Shown here: in pieces, positions 8,492 to 15,379 of the stretch
Position numbering within the stretch: the first letter of the stretch is position 1
Layout of the letters: each line of letters begins with the position of its first letter
From: an uncultured Muribaculaceae bacterium
GTDB lineage: Bacteria; Bacteroidota; Bacteroidia; Bacteroidales; Muribaculaceae
Length of the DNA stretch: 39,152 nt
Direction of reading: 5' to 3'
Assembly (NCBI GenBank): GCA_910589425.1
Contig: CAJUSZ010000023.1
Span: 1-39,152 of the forward strand
Program-made: the position numbers and the translations under genes
Notes under the pieces: generated by a model
The model's input: the letters and a program-made list of their open reading frames with translations, nothing else
What the model was told of the DNA's origin: nothing
Databases searched by the model: none

Positions 8492-9499
8492 TTAATGATT
8501 ATAAAACGAATATGATTCCACGTATATGTACTTTTGCGTCACCTTCCCTTTGTCTCCAATCATCACCGTTTTTTGTTCGATGACTTCATAGGGCCAGCCA
8601 TTGGGCAGAATCGCAATCTTTAAATAAGAGTCAACCGTACAATCTTCTTTTACCTGAGAGTCGAAATTGGAGTCAAAATCATTTTTTACTCCGGGATCGG
8701 AAATGCCGTCAACAATACCCGACATGACAGTCTTTATATCTGACCGGGGGATCGTGCTTTTTACATCCGTCACTATACTGTAGCTTCTGTCATCGTCTAC
8801 TGCTACCGACCGGTATGTTTCGTTGGCATAATGAGTTTCGGTAGCTTCGTTCCGCGCAGTTGTTTCACCGACATCATAAGACATTCCATGACATGTAAAC
8901 AACAGTTTGAGTTCTTCCACATATCCCTCAACCAAAAGATCGGAGTCTATACCTTTTGCGTAATCTGTCAGGTCAAGCCCCATTTCTTTAAGACCCTTCA
9001 TCCAGGGTAGTTTTCCCATTTCCTTGACGGCCTCTTTGAATAAAGACTTCGCCTGCTTTTTTATTTTACCTATATTGTTGATTTTTAGAATCCGCCCGTA
9101 CTCATCCGTTTCATAACTGATCGTAGTGCCTATGATCTTGCTTCCGAGCAACGAAGCCATTTTATTTTGGAAATTTCCTAATTCTGAGTCTGCAAGCGAA
9201 TCGCCGCGGACATCCAGGAATGTATAATCCATCCTATATCCTGTCGCGGTTGAATCCTCGACCGTTATCCTGACTTTCATGGAAATTCCCGCTGTCTGGA
9301 TCGTATCGGCTCCATGAATCTTCCAATCGCTTTCCTGTATCCAGTATGTTATCGTATCGCGATTGCAAAACCACCCTATGACATCTAATGCAGTGTCTTG
9401 AGGCGATGTTTTGTCGTCATGTTGTGTCGCTCCCGTGCATGGCGTGGCTGCACATGCCATAAGCACGGCAAATAATATTGGCACTAAGATTACTCTCAT
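8492..9499 (-). CDS. Secreted or lipoprotein of unknown function (resembles DUF6263-type proteins)
   Basis: 335 residues, beginning with an export signal (MRVILVPILFAVLMAC). Cys16 could be a lipidation site (LMAC), though Met at -2 is imperfect. The body is rich in beta-strand-like, Asp/Thr-rich segments. The pattern of a hydrophobic strand, 'tisYetDeyGrIlki', a helical amphipathic middle part and a final 'KVTQKYIYVESYSF' strand resembles the DUF6263 group of Bacteroidota envelope proteins. That resemblance is tentative and no catalytic motif is evident. It is the last of four minus-strand exported proteins (8492-11912) that share a gut-Bacteroidales style but no recognisable pathway. Confidence 0.65.
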   Translation of the reverse strand: MRVILVPILFAVLMACAATPCTGATQHDDKTSPQDTALDVIGWFCNRDTITYWIQESDWKIHGADTIQTAGISMKVRITVEDSTATGYRMDYTFLDVRGDSLADSELGNFQNKMASLLGSKIIGTTISYETDEYGRILKINNIGKIKKQAKSLFKEAVKEMGKLPWMKGLKEMGLDLTDYAKGIDSDLLVEGYVEELKLLFTCHGMSYDVGETTARNEATETHYANETYRSVAVDDDRSYSIVTDVKSTIPRSDIKTVMSGIVDGISDPGVKNDFDSNFDSQVKEDCTVDSYLKIAILPNGWPYEVIEQKTVMIGDKGKVTQKYIYVESYSFYNH

Positions 9500-9560
9500 A
9501 TCTGATGATCAAGTATTTGGTGGCATGCTGATAGGCATCCTGACCTACATGTTCCGCATG

Positions 9561-9962
9561 TCATCGGATCAACAGTTGACCCGGTATGCGGTTTCTCTTT
9601 TCTTCTTCGGATTTCCGTCCATAATCCTGCAAGACAGGAGTCAGATATTTTTTTGACTTGGTCGTTATTACCACTACCCCTCCCATACGGGGTCTGAATA
9701 TATTTACGATCGCAGGATCTTTAACAACCGAAAAACTCAACACATCATCCTCACTGAGGCCATCAATATTCTGCACCTCAACGCCATCTACTATGAACAC
9801 CGGTATGTCAAGCGAATCACACTCAGCGGCATTTCCCTTGCATTTGTCTGCGCCGGCTGATTCCTGACGATGCCCGTTGGCAAAGATGTCAAACCCTACA
9901 GACACCGTAACGGCTATCGCCAGTATTAATGGACTTAAAGTCCTGAACACGTTCTTAAACAT
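9561..9962 (-). CDS. Small exported TonB-plug-like protein
   Basis: 133 residues from the ATG at 9962. An upstream ATG at 10073 would run into the preceding gene, and a hydrophobic export segment (MFKNVFRTLSPLILAIAV) begins at 9962. The core PVFIVDGVEV, then VLSFSVVKDPAI, then GGVVVITTKSKK reproduces the last part of a TonB-dependent receptor plug domain (usual form: 'VDGV...I.VLKD..A..YG..g..GVI.ITTK'). No barrel and no TonB box follow. Free-standing plug fragments of this sort are often seen next to BlaR1/M56 regulators or protein-turnover genes in Bacteroidota; here the neighbour is a retropepsin-like protein 14 bases upstream, probably in the same transcript. Function is not known. Confidence 0.7.
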   Translation of the reverse strand: MFKNVFRTLSPLILAIAVTVSVGFDIFANGHRQESAGADKCKGNAAECDSLDIPVFIVDGVEVQNIDGLSEDDVLSFSVVKDPAIVNIFRPRMGGVVVITTKSKKYLTPVLQDYGRKSEEEKRNRIPGQLLIR

Positions 9963-9976
9963 AATTACTATATGGT

Positions 9977-10870
9977 TTATTTGTAATAAATACGGTTTTG
10001 TGCGGGATCCAACAATACATAGCCCTTTGTGAAGAATGACGGACCGACGCATCCTAACGCAAAATCGAACCATATCCGGTTAGTTATGCCTATCGGAATC
10101 CCGGTCAGTTTTTGATCGCCGAGTCTGCAATATTGCGCGAAGATTCCCTGGCCGATTGCATTACCTGCTTTATCCTCTCCGGACAGAACCTTGAATTTAT
10201 TGGCCTTTATAAATGGCGCTATGCTTTTCCTGAAGAAGAATATCGACGATCCGTTACCAAGATCAAAAACCCAGTTTCCATGAATGTCTCCCTTGTGTCC
10301 GTAGGTGTCATACAGTTCCAGCGTGGCTTCAAATGTTGGATATGGTTCATATCTCACAATATTGAAATAATGCAACTTACTGACGTCCACATTTCCTCGT
10401 TCCACAAAATCAAGCGTTTTCTTTTTGAAATCAAACCTCATGATATTTGCTGTAGAGTCGGTCGAATTTATCAATTTATGAAATGGCACAGCAATCTTAT
10501 CATACGTATCGATAACCAGTATAACACCCCTATAAGTCAATCCTCCGACAGCGGCCTCCCCTTTATAGACTTCAAGTATATCATACGATGCTCTGTCGAA
10601 TCTAAGTTTCTCATTCTCTTTGACGCAGATCGGCTCAAGATCTCCGGAGCCAAAAAGTTTATTGAAATTTTCTTTATTTAGCGTGAGCGCATTGAAGCCT
10701 GTTTCGACAAAAATTTCAGTATCCGGCACTCCATTCACGGTGGTTGTGAGATAATAATGACCATTCTTTTTGTCCAATTTGAAATTTGTCTGGCCGGACA
10801 AACTCGGTATGCTTATGATAATTGCGACAATTACCATAGCAATATGAACAAAACGACTATATGTATGCAT
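9977..10870 (-). CDS. Exported retropepsin-like (degenerate aspartyl protease) protein
   Basis: 297 residues with an N-terminal hydrophobic signal (about residues 8-26, ending in SLSGQ). Two half-barrel repeats of retropepsin-like form are visible. The first reads YYLTTTVNG followed by IFVETGFNALTL near residues 53-64. The second reads WVFDLGNGSSIFFF near 201-214, and a VGPSFF..G.VLLD strand follows near the C-terminus. In active enzymes both loops read D-T/S-G; here the first has Glu for Asp (ETG) and the second reads DLGN. The protein may therefore be inactive or use altered chemistry. The gene is AT-rich compared with housekeeping genes in the window. The 5' start is set by the signal peptide, and the palindrome described separately lies about 80 bases upstream. 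Confidence 0.6.
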   Translation of the reverse strand: MHTYSRFVHIAMVIVAIIISIPSLSGQTNFKLDKKNGHYYLTTTVNGVPDTEIFVETGFNALTLNKENFNKLFGSGDLEPICVKENEKLRFDRASYDILEVYKGEAAVGGLTYRGVILVIDTYDKIAVPFHKLINSTDSTANIMRFDFKKKTLDFVERGNVDVSKLHYFNIVRYEPYPTFEATLELYDTYGHKGDIHGNWVFDLGNGSSIFFFRKSIAPFIKANKFKVLSGEDKAGNAIGQGIFAQYCRLGDQKLTGIPIGITNRIWFDFALGCVGPSFFTKGYVLLDPAQNRIYYK

Positions 10871-10948
10871 ACTCGAAGTCTTAGTTTTATCCTTCCGAGG
10901 CTCATGAAAGGATTTTTACAAATAAAACGTGAGCCATCTATGCCACAC

Positions 10949-11073
10949 CGTAGTTTGTAGGTCGTAGGAAACCCTTGATGCAGATGTAACAATAGCAGCC
11001 CACGCTATAAGCGTGAGAACCACTATGCTATCTCTTGCATCGGTTTCTGAATTTCCTACGTTCACAAACTACA
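10949..11073. repeat. Imperfect ~125-bp palindrome, MITE-like
   Basis: The left arm (TAGTTTGT at 10951-10958, then CGTAGGAAA) matches the reverse complement of the right arm (TTTCCTACG, 11052-11060, then ACAAACTA, 11064-11071). Further inside, GATGCA pairs with TGCATC. The centre is the hairpin CACGCT-ATA-AGCGTG (11001-11015). It lies alone in the gap 10871-11240 between two minus-strand genes, with no coding capacity. It could be a miniature inverted-repeat element or a structured RNA/termination module. The rest of the gap holds minor hairpins (GTATTTT/AAAATAC at 11144-11160 and CATCCG/CGGATG at 11170-11202) that may end the gene at 11241. Confidence 0.6.
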
Positions 11074-11240
11074 AGATAAGCATAACGCTTCTTTATATCT
11101 CAAAATGTCTCGGAAAGGCCTTTGGCCAATCCACTGCAAAATTATGTATTTTTCTTAAAATACACAAGACATCCGAGAGATCGTTGTCTCTTCTCCCGGA
11201 TGGTTGGCAAAACAAGCTTGCCCCAAGCGTTCAAGCCGCT

Positions 11241-11912
11241 TCAGCGTACCGGACTGTAGTCTTCCGCTATCTTCTCAATCAGAATGGCACAGAGCATCGT
11301 GCCGAACCGACGTGATTCCTTATACGATCCCGCGCGGTATTCTCTGTTCAATATCTTTTCTGACAAAGCTTTGTCATCGGAAAAGAACCTCGCGCACCAA
11401 GCCTCCGTCTCCTCGGTTTTACGATGAAACTTCATGAACACCGGAGTCTCATCCCCATTCTTCCAGAAATTATAGAATGTATTGTATCCATATTTTGTGT
11501 CGCATGGCGCCAAGCTTATGCCATTCTTCCCCACATCGATCATGCAGGCATAAACCCAGACACTGACATTCTCGCCTGGATTCTTAAGTACGAACCATTT
11601 CTTGTATTTCTCTATCCTGTCAATCCCCTTTTCATAGTCTATCTCCCTGCGGTCTGAATAAACCATCAAGTATTTATCGTCAGGATTTTTCTCATGCCAA
11701 AGTATCAGTCTGGAGACGTCTTCCGATTTGATTTTAATCTTTTTGCCGTCAGCCTTGATCTTGACTTCCTCCTCTGTCCCAGCGGGAATTTCAACCACCA
11801 CGTCAACATGTTTCTCGCCGTTTTTCAGCTCAAGCGTCCCCATGGCTTTTTGCGCCGGACACGCTGCGAATGAGACCAACAGACTCATCAGAAATGCTAT
11901 AATCACTCTCAT
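11241..11912 (-). CDS. Exported protein of unknown function
   Basis: 223 residues from the ATG at 11912. The frame is open further upstream to 11999, but the signal peptide (MRVIIAFLMSLLVSFAACPAQ) starts at 11912. Cys18 (FAAC) could be lipidated, though AQ just after it also fits a signal-peptidase I site. Residues ~25-65 read 'TLELKNGEKHVDVVVEIP' then a Lys-rich 'KIKADGKKIKIKSEDVSRL' segment. This small beta-rich pattern is common in Bacteroidota proteins that carry a 'k.dGkk..i...di..i' motif. The remaining part is Tyr/Trp-rich with no recognised motif, and I cannot assign a function. Its MRVI.. signal resembles that of the gene at 8492, hinting at a common origin for this block of exported genes. 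Confidence 0.65.
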   Translation of the reverse strand: MRVIIAFLMSLLVSFAACPAQKAMGTLELKNGEKHVDVVVEIPAGTEEEVKIKADGKKIKIKSEDVSRLILWHEKNPDDKYLMVYSDRREIDYEKGIDRIEKYKKWFVLKNPGENVSVWVYACMIDVGKNGISLAPCDTKYGYNTFYNFWKNGDETPVFMKFHRKTEETEAWCARFFSDDKALSEKILNREYRAGSYKESRRFGTMLCAILIEKIAEDYSPVR

Positions 11913-12011
11913 TGATATACTGTTATTTGTTGATTTAAAAAATATTCCGTCCTGCACTGCCCCGCCATGACCACTGGCTGCCAGATCCTGCTTGGCCACG
12001 ACAGGCGCAGC

Positions 12012-12055
12012 TTTAAAAAGGGCGACGGGTCAGCCATCATCGGCTGTCCCGTCGC
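12012..12055 (-). terminator. Terminator of the ECF sigma gene
   Basis: GCGACGGG and CAGCC (12022-12035) pair with GGCTG and CCCGTCGC (12042-12055) around a T-T mismatch. On the minus strand the hairpin is followed by CTTTTTAAAG. It lies ~40 bases past the stop codon at 12097. Confidence 0.8.
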
Positions 12056-12096
12056 ATGTATAAGTTGTTAGAAAATGAAAGCCGTGGTTTCTGGTC

Positions 12097-12603
12097 TCAG
12101 CGATAATCCCTGAGGATCTCGCGGAGTCTTTTTCTGGTGAAGAATATGCGGCTTTTCACCGTGCCGAGCGGCATGTTCAGTTTTTCCGATATTTCTTCGT
12201 ATTTGTATCCGGCGATATGCATAGTGAATGGCTTGCGGAAATCGTCCGGAAAACTTGCTATTATAGATGATATCTCACTGATCGCAAACGCACCGTCGGG
12301 AGTGTCAAGTCCGGAATCCTGCGGAAGGTTGAGGCGGTAAAGATCGTCGGACGAATCCACCATTGTGTTCTCGCGGGCTGACTTGCGGTAGTTGTTGATG
12401 AAAATGTTGCGCATTATCGTCAGCATCCAGCCTTTGAAGTTGGCGTTGTCTACGAATTTTTCCTCGTTTTTGAGAGCCTTCAGAGTTGTATCCTGAACGA
12501 GGTCTTGGGCCTCGTCCCGGTTAAGGGTAAGTTTCAGGGCGAAAGAAAGAAGATTTCCCTGCATTCCCAGAATTGAGCTTTTGAAGGTGTTTTTGGAATT
12601 CAT
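12097..12603 (-). CDS. ECF-family RNA polymerase sigma factor
   Basis: 168 residues, a typical sigma-70 group 4 length. Region 2 (residues ~15-80) contains EAQDLVQDTTLKAL and a FKGWMLTIMRNIFIN segment that binds core polymerase and the -10 element. Region 4 (~115-165) contains the helix-turn-helix YEEISEKLNMPLGTVKSRI for -35 recognition. No anti-sigma gene follows: the downstream minus-strand gene is an exported protein behind a strong terminator. The promoter has the standard housekeeping form, so it does not look autoregulated from sequence. It is transcribed divergently from pyrE. Target genes are unknown. Confidence 0.92.
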   Translation of the reverse strand: MNSKNTFKSSILGMQGNLLSFALKLTLNRDEAQDLVQDTTLKALKNEEKFVDNANFKGWMLTIMRNIFINNYRKSARENTMVDSSDDLYRLNLPQDSGLDTPDGAFAISEISSIIASFPDDFRKPFTMHIAGYKYEEISEKLNMPLGTVKSRIFFTRKRLREILRDYR

Positions 12604-12641
12604 CAGGAGTTTTTTGAATCCCGAAAATTTATCGGGGTCTG

Positions 12642-12673
12642 CAAAGTTAAGAACTTTTTCCGGATATCACAAA
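12642..12673 (-). promoter_or_regulatory. Promoter of the ECF sigma gene
   Basis: On the minus strand TTTG (12673-12670), a 20-base spacer and TAACTTTG (12649-12642) make a full consensus promoter about 40 bases before the ATG. Confidence 0.8.
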
Positions 12674-12828
12674 CTTTTATGCCTGTTTTTTGTTATTTTT
12701 ATGACCCGGCAAAAGTATATCTGATATATTTTGTTGATAATATGCATCTTAGATCTTGATCCACGACACCATCTTTCTACGTGTGGCAAACCGCGGATGT
12801 CAGTCTGCCGTTATTTTTAAAGGTTATT

Positions 12829-12860
12829 TTTGGATATTAGGCTATGATTTGGTAATTTTG
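12829..12860 (+). promoter_or_regulatory. Promoter of pyrE
   Basis: TTTG (12829-12832), a 20-base spacer and TAATTTTG (12853-12860) form the promoter. The ~80-base leader contains a small hairpin (CCACC 12892-12896 with GGTGG 12907-12911), too weak to claim attenuation. The 344-base gap from 12604 to 12947 holds only this and the divergent sigma-gene promoter. Confidence 0.78.
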
Positions 12861-12947
12861 CATCTGCCAACCTTCAACTGACCGTGTTTTGCCACCGTCG
12901 GAAGGAGGTGGATGAACTTTTACATAATAACATAATACACTTTGGCA

Positions 12948-13595
12948 ATGAAAACTCCCGCCGTGATTCTGGCAGAAAAGCTGCTTCAGATCAGTGCAAT
13001 AAAGCTCCAGCCTGAAAACCCGTTTGTATGGGCTTCCGGATGGAATTCCCCGATATACACCGACAACCGCCGGACGCTCTCTTATCCCGATGTGCGCAAT
13101 TTCATAAAGGTCGAGCTTTCCCGGCTCATCCTTGAGAATTTCCCAGAGGTAGAGGCTGTGGCCGGAGTCGCCACCGGAGCGATCGCAATGGGCGCACTCG
13201 TGGCCGACACGCTGTCGCTTCCATACGTCTATGTACGGTCATCGCCCAAGGATCACGGACTGGAGAATCTCATCGAGGGTAATCTCAAACCCGGCCAGAA
13301 AGTAGTGGTGATCGAGGATCTCGTATCCACCGGCGGAAGCTCGCTCAAAGCCGTGGAGGCTATACGCAACGCCGGCTGCGAGGTGATCGGCATGCTCGCG
13401 ATCTTCAATTACGAGTTCCCCATATCGGTGAAGCGTTTCCGCGACGCCAATGTCAACCTCATCTCCCTCTCGAATTACAGCACCATGCTCGAAGCCGCCC
13501 TCGCCTCGAATTACATCGCCCCGGCCTACGTGAAGACTCTTCAGGAATGGCGTGAGGATCCGGCCAACTGGGCACCGCGCCACGACGGCGAGTGA
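12948..13595 (+). CDS. pyrE: Orotate phosphoribosyltransferase
   Basis: Catalyses orotate + PRPP to orotidine 5'-monophosphate in pyrimidine synthesis, in the cytoplasm. It has 215 residues from ATG 12948; an in-frame TTG two codons earlier is less likely. The phosphoribosyltransferase PRPP loop VVVIEDLVSTGGS is at 119-131, and the family's mobile catalytic loop region RSSPKDHGLENLIEG at 97-111 carries the conserved Lys and His. The YTDNRR segment near 38-42 belongs to the orotate-binding hood. An SRPBCC protein follows on the same strand, an arrangement also seen in other Bacteroidales. A full consensus promoter lies upstream and a 9-bp hairpin (13613-13641) follows. Confidence 0.95.
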   Translation: MKTPAVILAEKLLQISAIKLQPENPFVWASGWNSPIYTDNRRTLSYPDVRNFIKVELSRLILENFPEVEAVAGVATGAIAMGALVADTLSLPYVYVRSSPKDHGLENLIEGNLKPGQKVVVIEDLVSTGGSSLKAVEAIRNAGCEVIGMLAIFNYEFPISVKRFRDANVNLISLSNYSTMLEAALASNYIAPAYVKTLQEWREDPANWAPRHDGE

Positions 13596-13612
13596 ATTTT
13601 AAACCGCATCAT

Positions 13613-13641
13613 GGACAGGGACTTCAGGCAGGTCTCTGTCC
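13613..13641 (+). terminator. Weak hairpin after pyrE
   Basis: GGACAGGGA (13613-13621) pairs with TCTCTGTCC (13633-13641) across one G-U pair, followed only by TTTG. It may attenuate readthrough into the SRPBCC gene rather than stop it. Confidence 0.4.
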
Positions 13642-13675
13642 TTTGCATGTCGTCCAACATATAAATCAGCAATAA

Positions 13676-14110
13676 ATGGCAACTTATAAAAGCGGCAGGG
13701 AGCGGGTTCTCGCCTCAGCCGAAAACGTATATTCCAAGCTGTCAGATCTGGAAAACCTCCAGAGTGTGATCGACAATCTCCCGGAAGACAAGATTCCGGC
13801 CGACAAACGGGGAATGCTTGAACAGATAAAGATAACGGCCGACAGCATTTCGCTCCCGGCAGGCCCGGTCGGGGAACTTAAGCTGCAGGTGTCGAAACTC
13901 GAGCCGTTCAGCTTCATTGAGCTGCAAGGAGTCGGGACTCCCGTACCCTTGTCGCTGGGGGTGAGAATAGATCCGGTGAACGATTCTGAATCCGACGTCC
14001 AGGTTCTGCTCGACATAGAGATTCCGATGATGCTCAAGCCGATGATCGGAGGCACGCTCCAGAAGATGGTGGATCAGTTCGCCACAGTGATGACAGCCGT
14101 GAAATTCTAA
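13676..14110 (+). CDS. SRPBCC (START-like) family protein
   Basis: 144 residues with no signal peptide. The opening 'YKSGRERVLASAENVYSKL' is the first beta-strand and helix of the START/SRPBCC helix-grip fold. The middle (ITADSISLPAGPVGELKL..) gives antiparallel strands, and the closing amphipathic helix runs through MIGGTLQKMVDQFATVMTAV. Such proteins bind a hydrophobic ligand in a central cavity, but the ligand of this Bacteroidales subgroup is unknown. It follows pyrE by 80 bases and may be co-transcribed with it. No catalytic residue can be named. Confidence 0.8.
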   Translation: MATYKSGRERVLASAENVYSKLSDLENLQSVIDNLPEDKIPADKRGMLEQIKITADSISLPAGPVGELKLQVSKLEPFSFIELQGVGTPVPLSLGVRIDPVNDSESDVQVLLDIEIPMMLKPMIGGTLQKMVDQFATVMTAVKF

Positions 14111-14128
14111 TCCGGTTCTCTTGGCGGA

Positions 14129-14656
14129 ATGAGATCCATCTACCGTTTCATATCCAGAGGCATTCTCGGTTGCGCCCTATGCTTCATCCACGCGGGATGC
14201 ACCCAGATTGACGACAACCGCATTCCATCCGTGCCGGTAAGCATCAATCTTGCCGACGCCGGACTCTGGAATGTGTATGGAGTCAGCGGCTTCGGTGTAT
14301 GGCGCACATTCGAACGCGACCTGGGTCTCCCCCAGGGCTTCCACTACACCGGCACCACCTACACCGGTTACGGAGGGATATTGCTTATCGGAGGGATGGA
14401 TCCGTTCAATTCAGACACCGACACACCGCTGGCCTACGATCTGTCATGTCCGGTGGAATGCCGGCGCGATGTAAGGGTAAGGATAGACGAAAAGACTCTC
14501 GATGCCGTCTGTCCTGTATGCGACTCCCACTACAACGTAGTAATGCAAGGAGGAGCTGCCACTTCAGGCAAGGCCTATTCCCATAAACCGCGCTACGGTC
14601 TCCGCAGGTATGAATGCATTCCCGCGCAACTCGGAGGCTACATGATACGCGACTGA
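14129..14656 (+). CDS. Rieske-fold-related lipoprotein with an altered metal site
   Basis: 175 residues. The N-terminus has a hydrophobic signal ending HAGC (Cys24), a plausible if imperfect lipobox. The second half follows the layout of Rieske-related Bacteroidales proteins: AYDLSCPVEC (C107, C111), then AVCPVCDSHY (C128, C131, H134), then an 'sGkA...LR.Y' tail. A true Rieske centre needs C-x-H and C-x2-H; here the first motif has no His and the second has Cys where His would be. A 2Fe-2S Rieske cluster is unlikely, and a zinc or rubredoxin-like site is possible. It probably sits at the periplasmic face or outer membrane. It follows the SRPBCC gene by 18 bases, probably in the same transcript. 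Confidence 0.7.
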   Translation: MRSIYRFISRGILGCALCFIHAGCTQIDDNRIPSVPVSINLADAGLWNVYGVSGFGVWRTFERDLGLPQGFHYTGTTYTGYGGILLIGGMDPFNSDTDTPLAYDLSCPVECRRDVRVRIDEKTLDAVCPVCDSHYNVVMQGGAATSGKAYSHKPRYGLRRYECIPAQLGGYMIRD

Positions 14657-14717
14657 AAAATATGCGTCAGGCTGGAACCTGGCCCATATAACCAAATCCC
14701 ATATCCCGAAAAATAAG

Positions 14718-15359
14718 ATGCAGGAGATCTTTCACATGCTTTGGCGCGGACTTGCCATCGGCGTCCTGGTGTCGGCCCCGATGGGACCGGTGGGGATGCT
14801 GTGCATCCAGCGGACCCTCAACAAGGGGCGCCGGTCCGGACTCCACACCGGATTGGGAGCGGCGCTGTCCGATCTGCTCTACTGCCTGCTTACCGGGTTC
14901 GGGTTATCGTTCATCGAGGGTTTTCTTGAGCGCAACCAGGATGTGATCCAGCTCATAGGAAGCGCCGTCCTCATAGGGTTCGGAGTCTATATCTTCAAGC
15001 AGAATCCTTCCAAACGGTTGAAGAAAGCTCCGTCAGCCACAGCGAGCTTCAAGAAAGATTTCATCAGCGGCTTTCTGTTTACATTTTCCAATCCTCTGAT
15101 TCTCTTCCTGATCATCGGTCTGTTCGCCCGGTTCAACTTCCTGATGCCGGAGATAAGATTCTACCATTACATCGTCGGGTTCATATTCATCCTGGCCGGG
15201 GCGGTCGGATGGTGGTATGTCGTCACATTGTTCGTGGATAAAGTCAGGGCTCATTTCAACCTGCGGTCGATGTGGCTGATCAACCGGGTCATAGGATCGA
15301 TCATTTTGATCTTCGCGTGTGTCGGCATAGCCACAAGCATCTCCAACATGGCCTCCTGA
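14718..15359 (+). CDS. LysE/RhtB-family exporter
   Basis: 213 residues, inner-membrane. The N-terminal helix carries the family signature VSAPMGPVGMLCIQRTL (about 18-34), with the conserved 'P.GP....i...l..G...G...GlG...gd' pattern continuing to GAALSDLLYC. Six hydrophobic segments are visible at roughly 8-30, 42-65, 75-92, 112-135, 150-175 and 188-210. LysE-family proteins export amino acids or other small metabolites, driven by proton motive force; the substrate here cannot be read. It starts 61 bases after the Cys-rich lipoprotein and ends 20 bases before the next gene on the same strand. Confidence 0.9.
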   Translation: MQEIFHMLWRGLAIGVLVSAPMGPVGMLCIQRTLNKGRRSGLHTGLGAALSDLLYCLLTGFGLSFIEGFLERNQDVIQLIGSAVLIGFGVYIFKQNPSKRLKKAPSATASFKKDFISGFLFTFSNPLILFLIIGLFARFNFLMPEIRFYHYIVGFIFILAGAVGWWYVVTLFVDKVRAHFNLRSMWLINRVIGSIILIFACVGIATSISNMAS

Positions 15360-15379
15360 AGAGAGATTACATCATTCTT

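Noticed and set aside
10112..10681. A plus-strand open frame of about 190 codons opposite the retropepsin-like gene
   Set aside because: It is antisense to a gene with a signal peptide and recognisable motifs, and its product has no signal peptide or domain.
5900..12060. A direct repeat of the tRNA 3' end marking the far attachment site
   Set aside because: I looked for a copy of the T-arm and acceptor sequence downstream as far as 12060 and saw none, so I do not report an att site.
14129..14656. A standard Rieske 2Fe-2S protein
   Set aside because: The C-x-H motif is missing and the second motif has Cys for His, so the usual cluster ligands are not present.
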